A stretch of DNA of 64,000 bases from Papaver somniferum (lineage: Eukaryota > Streptophyta > Magnoliopsida > Ranunculales > Papaveraceae). Under the pieces are notes generated by a model. It was not told the DNA's origin. It worked only from the letters and a program-made list of their open reading frames with translations, and did no database searches. Both the position numbers and the translations under genes were made by a program. Shown here one piece after another: positions 56,101 to 64,000 of the stretch (positions within the stretch are counted from its first letter, which is position 1; every line of letters starts with the position of its first letter). The stretch spans positions 180,997,977-181,061,976 of the forward strand of contig NC_039362.1 of NCBI RefSeq assembly GCF_003573695.1. Reading direction: 5' to 3'.

Positions 56101-56259
56101 TTTACACTATATTAATGAGGATTAGTATGGGAATGTTAAATTAACAAGCAGAGACAAAAGAAAGATCATACCCATAGATAGTGATTAAACGATTAAGTGA
56201 GGGAAAACTTACCCAGGAAGTGAGGGAGCAACAACAACAAGTAGATCTTGGTCAGCCAT
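53120..56259 (-). pseudogene. E2 antisense multi-exon gene (aORF)
   Basis: It starts MADQDLLVVVAPSLPG at 56259 (exon 1 to 56213, donor GTAAGT). Exon 2 from 56106 reads KRKLAKKWVEILEKYRTSLE, then a segment (LEGSWSVTRMPVALGHLKVG) and, after a slip in a T-run near 55900, FFQQYNVRWSMKDG and HCSNPSWMNFFLI. This resembles the 'putative gypsy-type transposon' (Transposase_28) domain. Later exons, each with GT-AG borders, give acidic linkers (TLLEEGETEDGMVEEGNEDK), MYSLEKFSIADSEIGM, and coiled coils (SEKFEKAQRELEMLKGG). The end is very acidic (SDEEEADEEEADEQSSGEED). An in-frame TAG near 53214 cuts the last 30 or so residues. It is the best-preserved of the three, with about eight exons. The function is unknown. 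Confidence 0.72.
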
Positions 56260-56373
56260 AAGGTCAGAAATAAAGAAGCTTAAGAAAAGAATTTGAGAGA
56301 AAAAGATGAACATGGAAGAGAGAAGGAGGAGTAAGAAAAATAAAAAACGTTCTTTCTTTTACCTCTCTCCTAG

Positions 56374-56381
56374 ATATTTAT
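56374..56381 (-). promoter_or_regulatory. TATA-like box of E2 antisense gene
   Basis: The minus strand reads GGATAAATATCTAGG, 115-125 bp upstream of the aORF ATG, followed by a TC-rich leader (CTTACTCCTCCTTCTCTCTT). The layout matches E1. Confidence 0.45.
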
Positions 56382-56556
56382 CCGAAGGAGAGCAGTAAAG
56401 ATGTGCCGCATAAAGAGGAAGAAACCGCTAACACATGTGACAGTTACGCATAAATCACGGAAGCATGTTGGGATAAGTATAGAAAATGAAAAGACGGGTC
56501 TGACACAAAGCATTGACCAAGGGATTCCCGCATTGTTCCACTTACTGAAGAATAAC

Positions 56557-57023
56557 GCGAGAATATCGCACAGAGCTGAAACATGACGTCGCCCTGACGA
56601 AGACAACCATCAACATGAAGAAGCGATAAATTAGGCGAAGAGTAATTATGCGATGGGAAGAAAGAAGCACGAAGAATAACCACACTACATACATAGCACG
56701 ATGTATATCAAGAAGATCACGAAGCAGTAGCGCGAAGGACATCGACATCTCTCCAAAGCCTGACGAATAAGACAAAGTGAATAGAGATCAGCTAGCAGAT
56801 ATTTTGCACGTGAATCCTTTTGTCTTCTACCATAGTGTTTGCCTATATAAGGGTTCAAATAATAAAGGGAAAAAGGGAGGAGGTTGGGAGAGAATTCAGT
56901 GAAGTATCAAGGCTAAAACCATTTTAAGAAGAGAGCAAAGAGTCCATTAGAGTTTAATCTTTTACTTGTCATCGCCATTGTTATAAACTTGAATCATCAT
57001 CTTATTTGTAAGAACACCATATC
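56557..57023 (+). mobile_element. E2 3' LTR, left part
   Basis: GAGAATATCGCACAGAGCTG...AGAACACCATATC matches the 5' LTR from its 11th base or so. The first bases and polypurine tract are altered (TTACTGAAGAATAACGC precedes). TATA box GCCTATATAAGGG near 56850. The LTR stops at the E3 insertion point. Confidence 0.85.
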
Positions 57024-57692
57024 TGTAAATACACAAAACAAGTTCGCCACGTGGCCACACAGGAAGGAACGAAATAGGATTAAAGAATCTCACTTAAAGA
57101 TCTCAGTCAGTGACTTGTCAAATCAAATGTCAAAATTACCTCGCCACTAACTAATAACACAAAGAACGAAGCATCCTAAAATGAAGTACCTCGTACAAGG
57201 AATCTAAACTGCGAAGAATCAGTTGGATTACCCAGAAAGACACCATCCACAAAATAAAGATGGACGAAGTAAGGTTACTTGGTTAGAAAGATAACTTGCG
57301 AAGTAAGTAAATTATGGAGCAACAACAGAGACAATTGTCCCGACAAACACCAAAGTTGTCAGCGAAAGAAAGGGGAAAACTTCATGAAAAATGATCTGGG
57401 CGAAGTATAAAGCATCTCCACGAGATCCAGGCGAAGAAAAATGAGTTATACACCATTAGGGTTGATTGGTCTATAAAAAGGGTTCTTGGGAAATATATGA
57501 GGGGTCGGATTCTTTGGTGAGGGAGATCTTTGCTTAGAGTGAGAGATTAGGGTTTCCTCGTACTCAAAAACTTATATTTTTCACTACTTGGAATGGTTAA
57601 TCAATAAAGAATTTATTATCCAAAACCTTTATTATGTCTTAGATCTGTTTCTTTTCTTACTTGGGTGTGCTACTGGGTTTCCAGTAGTTACA
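57024..57692 (+). mobile_element. E3 5' LTR
   Basis: TGTAAATACACAAAACAAGT...CAGTAGTTACA, 669 bp. TATA box TCTATAAAAAGGG at about 57470-57482. The end is a hairpin (57666-57692, CTACTGG, GTTT, CCAGTAG, extended by TGT/ACA). Apart from this structure it differs in sequence from the E1 and E2 LTRs. The 3' LTR lies beyond the window. Confidence 0.85.
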
Positions 57693-57710
57693 TTTTGGCA
57701 TCCAAAAACA
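57666..57710 (+). promoter_or_regulatory. E3 LTR-end hairpin and primer-binding site
   Basis: The hairpin is followed by TTT and TGGCATCCAAAAA (57696-57708), in the same position as the E1 and E2 primer sites but different after TGGC, so another tRNA is probably used. Confidence 0.6.
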
Positions 57711-58164
57711 AGGACTTAGATAGGGGATTGATCATCATCTAAGAGTTTGATAAAGGTTGAAATTTCTTTAAAATTGTAGAAGTTAAAGATTTTGGCGAGT
57801 TGTTTTAAAATTAGGGTTTTGTAGATCTTAAACGATTCATTCGTAGTCAGGACTAGAAATCTAGGAGAGAGAGAGTAATCCTTCAGTATTGCATCGGAAG
57901 ATTGAAGACAAGAAATTAGTCGGAAGATATCGAACCAAAGATTAGTTGATGGCAAGGACACCAGATCGAGCAAGGCACTTGATAGTGACGAGAAGAAGCA
58001 AGCGTTTGGAAGCAAAGAGAGGAGGAAGAATGGAAAGGGGAGAAACATCGATTGCAGGGGAAAGACAAGGTGTGAACCAATGAAGGAATAATCATACCGA
58101 TGAAGATGACTTTAGGGAAGGCTCGGTACACACTTCTGACACAGACACCGTTGTAGAGGAAGAA

Positions 58165-59368
58165 ATGACCCATGAAGAGTTGGAAGAAAACATTGATGAG
58201 GAACACATGACGCTGGAGCATCCAAGGGAGACACTTCTCCTTGTACGGGAACGAGACAGGGATCTAGCGGAGCAGCATGCTCGATTGATGAGGAAAAACG
58301 CTATGTTGGCACTACAAAATCGACAACTTAACGAGGAAGCAGTGGCAGACACCATGGTCTCGGACGGAAACACGATATCGCCAGGAGAAAAAGAAACACG
58401 ACAGAGGAGGTACGCCCACGAGGACGATGGAGGAGAGCGACGAAGGAGACAACGAAGAGAAACTAGTGAAGAAAGAAATCTGAGAAGGACGTTGGAGGAA
58501 AAGAGATGGGAAGATCAAAGACGAAGGTATGAGGAAGAAATGAGGAACGAAGACGAAATGAGGCGAGAGGAGGAAAGGAAACATGATGCAAATAGGAGAC
58601 ACGAGGAAGCAAAGACGTTGGAAGGGAAGGCTTAGCGTGATGATAGTTGACCATCACGAAGGAAATGGAGGAAACCTGAACCAAAAGGTCTTGAATGAGC
58701 TACAAGATATGAGGATGCTGATAAAAAATTCGCGAAGAGGTGGCAGGGTGCAGCTGGCAGAGGCGATAGAGGAGGCAGATAAATCTCCATTCACCTACGA
58801 GATAATGTATGCGAGCATTCCTGAGAAGTGCGTGATACCGAAATTTTCAAGCATATTCAGTGGATTGGAAAGTGTTGTGCATCACTTGAAACAAGACACT
58901 TTATCATTGATGCAGTGGGGACGAAAAGAAGCGGTACTCTGTAAGTATTTCCCGGCGAGCTTGACCGGCGAAGCGTTGGCATGGTTCGACGGGCTACCAG
59001 AAAGGTCGATTTCGTCATTCAAAGACCTGCAGAAAATATTCCTAACAACGTACATAAGTAACAACCTGCTGAGTCCAGGAATCGAGACCTTGTTTAGCCT
59101 AAGGCGAAGACCAACGAAAAGTTTACAAGGACTAGTGATGATATGGAGGACAGTGTGTAGTGAACTCGCGGGACGAGTTGACGAGAATTTTTTTATCCTA
59201 GACTTCGTGAACGCCTTATTCCTGACCAACCTGTTGCACACCCAAATATTCATAATCTGGAACTCCTTGACAATGAATGAATTAAGGGAGTACGAAGAGG
59301 AATATATAGCGTTGGAAGAGAAGCATAGGCAAGTCAGCGAAGTAACACCAATTCCAGGAAAGGAATGA
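58165..59368 (+). pseudogene. E3 gag
   Basis: The first frame (58165-58635) is a charged coiled coil rich in Arg and Glu (RRYEEEMRNEDEMRREEERK). After a frameshift near 58600-58640 the second frame (to 59368) holds the Retrotrans_gag domain: KFSSIFSGLESVVHHLKQDT, FPASLTGEALAWFDGLPERS, ISSFKDLQKIFLTTYISNN and a C-terminal SELAGRVDENFFILDFVNAL. This capsid protein packages element RNA. The fused length and order suit a Tat-type gag. A TAG at about 58633 and the shift make it non-functional as read. Confidence 0.88.
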
Positions 59369-59999
59369 AACTCAAGGATATTGCCAATAACAATACATGT
59401 CGTGGAGGATGATCCGAAATAAAGAAAGGGGAACCTTCAACCCCAGTTCCGGCGAAACTCGTAGTTGTGTCAAGCGGAGATCAGGAGTGGATCGATCAAC
59501 ATAGGTATGAGGAGTCAAGACGAAGGAATTATGAGCCACGAAGCCATGTCACAGGATATCAGCACAGAAGCAATCAATGAACTAGGTTTGTAGAACGAAG
59601 ACCAAATGCACCGGCCTTTGAAGACGTAAAGCTTCCAGACTCAATATAACTGTGGAGAAGGTACGGGAAGCGATAGTACTGACAGAAGAGATTCTACCCC
59701 CACCAAATATGGGAATAGAACCAACTTCGAGTACTAGAAGTCATGAGTTTTGCAGGTATCATCGGTTTCACGGACATCATATGAATGATTTCCTAAACAT
59801 CCGAAGGATTATACTTTGTCTAGTGGAATAGAGGAAGCTCGCTCATTTTTTGGAGGGATATGTACAACCACCCCCACCCCCATCTCGTGACAATCAACAG
59901 GTATACCGAATCTAAATATATCGGGGAGCTCACAAACTGTATTGTAATTCGATAATACATTCATCCAAGAGCAATCAAAATTTCCATGATAATATACTC

Positions 60000-60644
60000 A
60001 AAAGAGTGTATAAGAGGGACTTTGAAGGGAATGAGATATTCAGTGTGGCGAAGAAGGTGCCATTAGAAGAGTGGAAAAAGAGGGAGATAACATTCTCAGC
60101 AAAGGATGTATCATAGGAAGGAGCTTCGCACACAGAGCCATTGGTCATAACCTTAAATTTCTGGAAATACTCAAAGTGGGAGGATGACGAAGTCAAGAAA
60201 GAAAAAATTTGGGTAATAGACAGAATCCTGGAGGATACGGCGAGCTCGGTTGACATTCTCTTTTATCATGCATTTAGAATCCTTGTACCATCAACATATA
60301 ACATATATGGGTTCAATGGGGTTGCATCAAAGCCGAAGGGAGAATTGGTCGTAAATATTTTCGCTAGCGAGTTGGAAACAAAGGTTACTGTTTGTGTGAT
60401 ATATATACACTCACCTTATAACGCTCTCATAGGTCGGCCGTGGATACATGGGATAAAATGGGTTGCATCTACATATCATCAGACCATACGGTTTCCCATG
60501 CCAAGCGCAATAGGGGAGGTCAAGGGAGATCTAAAGGATGCGCGAGAATTTATCGAAAAGGATATCCACAACTATAAAGAAAAACTGAGGAGGAAGATAG
60601 AAAAAAAAGGAGGGTATGTGAAGCAAAAAGAGCGGAACAACTGA
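60000..60644 (+). pseudogene. E3 aspartic protease region
   Basis: Homologous to the E1 protease region: KRDFEGNEIFSVAKKVPLEE upstream, a stop near 60114, then LEDTASSVDILFYHAF and LIGRPWIHGIKWVASTYHQT. The catalytic triplet reads DTA where E1 has DTG (about 60233-60241), so the active-site glycine is lost. The sequence ends in a basic tail (KEKLRRKIEKKGGYVKQKER) and a stop at 60642-60644. Reverse transcriptase does not follow. Confidence 0.82.
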
Positions 60645-60694
60645 TGGTGTTCACCATTGGGACAAGAGAGGAGTAGATTACAACGCAGAAAAGC

Positions 60695-61678
60695 ATGGAG
60701 GAGGCTGAAAAGGTGATGATTGTCAATGAGAGGGATCGCGAGAAAACTCCAGAAAAGGAAGGCCAAGTTGAGATAAAGCAAAGTGGAAAAACGAAGAAGG
60801 AAAAAATAGCTGAAGGAACCGAAGTAGTGAGAAGCGAGAAAGAAACCCCCAGTACCAAGGAAAAACGAACCCCGCAAGGCGGAGAAAAGGAAAACAACTC
60901 CAAGCGCAAGAAGGTATGAATACAAAAGGCAGAGAAAAGTGTTGAATTTCCCGGTCATTTCGGTAAGGAAAATGAGGCATGCGACGAAGACAAGGAGATA
61001 GAGCAATTAAAAGAGGAACTCTACCAAGAAAGACGAAGGAAGGAATACTTGGTAAGAGAACGCATAAGGGTAGAAATGCAAAACGAGAAGCTCTTGATTA
61101 AGAACAATCACCTAAAAATAAAACAAACAGAACATAACACCCAAAGGGGAGAAAATGCTTCGGGGAAGAAATTGGCAACTGAAGGACGTCATGAGTATTG
61201 GCGAGATAGAAAGGGGAGAGGGGAACAAAATGAACGAGAAGATCTGAAAAGAGCTATAGAAAGCAGCATGAGGGAGTTCAGGAAAAAGGAATATCGTATG
61301 CAGCAATTGATGGTGACAAGGAACAAAGGCGCAACGAGCAATGACTCAGTAAGAGGGAGAAAATCTGGAACGCGGGAAGAACTAGAAATGATGAACAAAT
61401 GTGCGAGAAGTGAGCCATGTAAACCAGAAATATAAGCACTATTTTCATTGAAACAAAGGGAAAATGAAATCTTGCGAAGTATTGTGGCAAGGTGGGATAA
61501 GATTTGCAAAGAACTAAGGGGAAGGCTATCAGAAGAAGATTTCGTACGATCGTTCATTTATGCACTGTCGTCCAGACACCCCTTATTTTCAACATTATTC
61601 AAGATTAGGAATGAGGTGAAGATCAAGGAGTTGAAAAGGTACCAGTCTGAGCACATCCGTCTAGAAAAAGAACGCTGA
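60695..61678 (+). pseudogene. Second gag-like fragment in E3
   Basis: Charged, coiled-coil frames (60695-60919, 61049-61435: QLKEELYQERRRKEYL-like and RKKEYRMQQLM) are followed at 61448-61678 by IVARWDKICKELRGRLSEED, FVRSFIYALSSRHPLFST and LKRYQSEHIRLEKER. These match the last third of E3's own gag (SELAGRVDENFF..., LREYEEEYIALEEKHR). The central capsid part is deleted. It is out of order, downstream of the protease, so it came from another element by recombination. Confidence 0.65.
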
Positions 61679-61679
61679 T

Positions 61680-62960
61680 ATCAAGCAAGAATCATAGAGA
61701 CGAGAAGATGTACTTGTGAACTTATCATTTTGCAATGTATTAGATTTACAAAATAATAACAATAATATTTTGAAGTTTCATGAACCGATTTAAAGATATG
61801 AATTTTCATAAGGCATTTGAAATGAAACAAACCCCAACACAGTCAAGTAAGACCTCAGATAAGGAGGAGAATCAGATACACGAAATAAATGGTTTCTAGG
61901 GAAACTTAAACCCTTCGCCTAGGAAAGCTTGGAATCCACGACATCCACCCTAGTTCGCATAAAATGCAAGAGGCAAGACCTAACGCATGTCGTGAACATT
62001 TCTCATAAAGGAATCTAGGGGCAATGATAAGACCTATCCGCTGAGGTCCCTTTTATGATGGCCTTCGGTAAGGGGTGCAGAGTATGACCAGGGCGCCGAC
62101 GTATTCGGTTGAGCTGCGGGTGCCTGGGACGTCTGGAGCGTTACTGGCCATGTCTGTATGGAAATTCTTGGCTACAAATCACTCAATCCCAAAGAAACCT
62201 CACTTAGGGTGTGACTTCGTAACCCCAAGCCATATCGGCAAAGGGGATAAGAAGTCACGAAAACAACTGAATGTCGTAATAACTGGATGGGAGGAGACCA
62301 ACATGCATGTTAGGGTTAACCTCCTTGAAGGGGAAATCAGGGGCAATATAAAGGGATGACACCCTCCATATTATGTAGCTTCGTGACCAAAAAAGATGGC
62401 AATGTCTTGGGGCAAACATTCATGGGAATGGCTAGGCCTGTCATATTGTCGCGAAATGGGGTTCATAACAATTGTTAAGATGAGGTTGATGGATTATTAT
62501 TTGAAAGAATAATGAGCGCCTGATACTCCGTCGAATTAAGATCCTTCAACAAGGATGAGGCACAATAAGACCTTAATTAGGAGGCACACTATGACCTCAG
62601 AAAGAAATAATTATCATGAAATAAGTAAAAAAGGCAAAGGCGGGCAAAATAAAAACAATGTAGCAGGGTTAAACAGTAAAAGGTAAGAACAACACAAAGA
62701 GAATAGGTGAAAACAAAGTAAGAACACGCAATGAGGCGATTAACAAGTTTCATGCATCGTACGCGAAGTCGAAGTAGAGAAATCCCAACCTCTCGTTTCA
62801 TACCTCAGAAATACACAAAAGAATAAGAGGCAAATATATACTTTAAATTTTGTTATTCTTTTGGGTATTCCCGCGGAGAGTATATACTTGACGAAATGAA
62901 AAACCGTAATACTGGTATGGTCAACAAAAGTATTACTCAAAGAAAAATAAATAAAAGAAG
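61680..62960 (+). other. E3 spacer
   Basis: Degenerate. 62030-62600 matches the E2 spacer, and from about 62320 also E1 (CTCCTTGAAGGGG, GACACCCTCCAT, AAGACCTTAATTAGGAGGCA). A short C-rich word, CTGCCCCCCAA, with TTGGGAGCG after it, lies at 62971, as at 52961 in E2. Confidence 0.65.
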
Positions 62961-63047
62961 TCAAGATGTTCTGCCCCCCAATCTTGGGAGCGCCCAGATA
63001 AAGAAATTGTTATAATATTTAAAGTTGAAAACATAGGAGAAGGGAAA

Positions 63048-64000
63048 CTAAGGTTGTTGCTGAAAAGGAACGCCAACAGTGGATGCTTCCCCAAGGATTT
63101 CACTACCAGTCCCGCCAAGACCAGCACCAGTATCTGCATCAAGACTTGAAGGATGTCCCAGGGAACTCGTGGAAGCAAAGGCATCCTTGAACTCTTCCTC
63201 ATCGACCTTCGTCTTACTGGTTTCTTGCTTCTCGTCACCTTTAATAAGCCTCTCTTCTCCACCTGAGATAATTACGCGGTTGACTGGTTTCTCGTCGTCA
63301 GAAATGACTTCCAGAGAAAAAGTAGGATGAGTAATTCCTTGCTCGTCGCAGTAGTTGTTGAAGAGAGAGACCAGGTGGTTCTGGGTATTCTTGCGAGCTA
63401 ACTTCGCTACTTTCCCAGAATCTTCTATCATCTCGTCGATATCAATATTCAGATCCTTAACCTCATCTTTGAGACAAGAAACCTCTTTGCGAGACTCGTC
63501 CCTTTCCTGAGAAAGACAAAGAACTTGATTCTTGTAACGCTCTTCGGACTCTTCAAGAACAAAACAAAACGGAAATTTGACATAACCAATAGTATCTCGC
63601 ATTACACCTAAAGCTACCTTTCATCTGTAAGATAGTGGTGTTTAAGGTCTCTTGGATATCGGAATACAAATGGTCCAGCTTAGATATTGCTAGATCCGAC
63701 TCTTGGAGTTAAACGCATAGCTCGTGATATGCATTATCCCAACATTTACCATGACCAGACTTCGAAGTATCTTTGGTGGGTTGAATTACGAGAGCACCCT
63801 TGTTCTTGCGAAGATCTGCAGACTTGGTTTGGGAGGATGATTTGACAGACTTCGAGCGTGAGGAGTTATCTAGTTGAGCCTGAAGGAATTCAACCTTTTT
63901 CTTCAGACAATCAATCTCCTCGTACCTTGTTGCGAGATTTACGAAGATCAACCGCAACCTGATTTTTCTACTGATTACGCGCTCGTTATCTTCCTCCAGT
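63048..64000 (-). pseudogene. E3 antisense gene (aORF), 3' exons
   Basis: The last exon (63550-63048) begins after TTCTTGAAG and reads SEERYKNQVLCLSQERDESR, EVSCLKDEVKDLNIDIDEMI (coiled coil), SLEVISDDEKPVNRVIISGG, and a Ser/Gly-rich end finishing FQQQP. The previous exon (above 63618, donor GTAGCT) has YEEIDCLKKKVEFLQAQLDN and, after a stop at 63709-63711, SDLAISKLDHLYSDIQETL. Intron 63551-63617 is GT-AG. The gene continues past the window edge. The overall form (coiled coil, then an acidic to polar tail) matches the E1 and E2 antisense genes, but the sequence is clearly diverged. Confidence 0.68.

Larger units (their letters stand above)
50019..57023 (+). mobile_element. Gypsy LTR retrotransposon E2 (Tat-like), interrupted
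   Basis: 5' LTR 50019-50568, gag start 50792-51214, spacer 51590-52900, antisense gene 53120-56259, and part of the 3' LTR from about 56557. E3 is inserted at 57024 within that LTR, and the rest lies beyond the window. No protease, RT or integrase is present between gag and the spacer. Confidence 0.88.
57024..64000 (+). mobile_element. Gypsy LTR retrotransposon E3 (Tat-like), 3' end outside
   Basis: 5' LTR 57024-57692, gag 58165-59368, protease 60000-60560, a second gag fragment 60695-61678, spacer, and an antisense gene from 63048 to beyond the edge. It is nested in the E2 3' LTR, so it is younger than E2. RT, RNase H and integrase are absent from the part seen. Confidence 0.88.

Overview
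This window is repeat-rich plant nuclear DNA, most likely from a eudicot. It is AT-rich. It holds Ty1/copia and Ty3/gypsy LTR retrotransposons, CACTA, Mutator-like and PIF/Harbinger DNA transposons, TRIM elements primed by initiator tRNA-Met, two satellite arrays, and broken pieces of plant-type nuclear genes (eIF3e, protein geranylgeranyltransferase-I beta, ribosomal proteins S13 and S14). I cannot name the species. I see no complete, undamaged host gene; an unrecognised two-exon candidate at 29.1-30.2 kb is the best host-gene lead.

Layout. 0-4.3 kb: a decayed copia element on + ending in an LTR. 4.3-5.5 kb: the 3' part of a copia element on -. 5.5-6.1 kb: one end of a CACTA-like transposon. 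6.9-10.35 kb: a 151-bp satellite containing three copies of a 906-bp six-monomer higher-order unit, followed directly by a 122-bp satellite to 11.1 kb. 11.75-14.6 kb: a TRIM element and gene fragments. 14.7-20.9 kb: a PIF/Harbinger transposon ending in a near-perfect 1.43-kb-arm palindrome. 20.9-31.8 kb: AT-rich DNA with two nested Mutator-like elements (the inner one with a perfect 9-bp target duplication), an RPS13 fragment, a second TRIM and the candidate exons. 31.8-39.3 kb: a CACTA transposon with matched ends, AAA target duplication and two rearranged transposase-gene remnants. 39.3-42.6 kb: GTACAC-type minisatellites, an RPS14 fragment and a third TRIM LTR.

42.6-64 kb holds three gypsy (probably Tat/Retand-like) elements, called E1, E2 and E3 here. 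E1 is complete end to end (42639-48975, target duplication TCATA). E2 starts at 50019, and E3 is inserted in E2's 3' LTR at 57024 and runs off the window. None shows an integrase in the sequence present, and each has lost a different part of gag-pol. All three keep a multi-exon gene in antisense orientation between the pol side and the 3' LTR, with clear GT-AG introns, a coiled-coil product and an acidic tail; E1 and E2 also show a TATA-like promoter of its own. All three LTRs end in a hairpin right before the primer-binding site. These shared features are the most interesting biology in the window.
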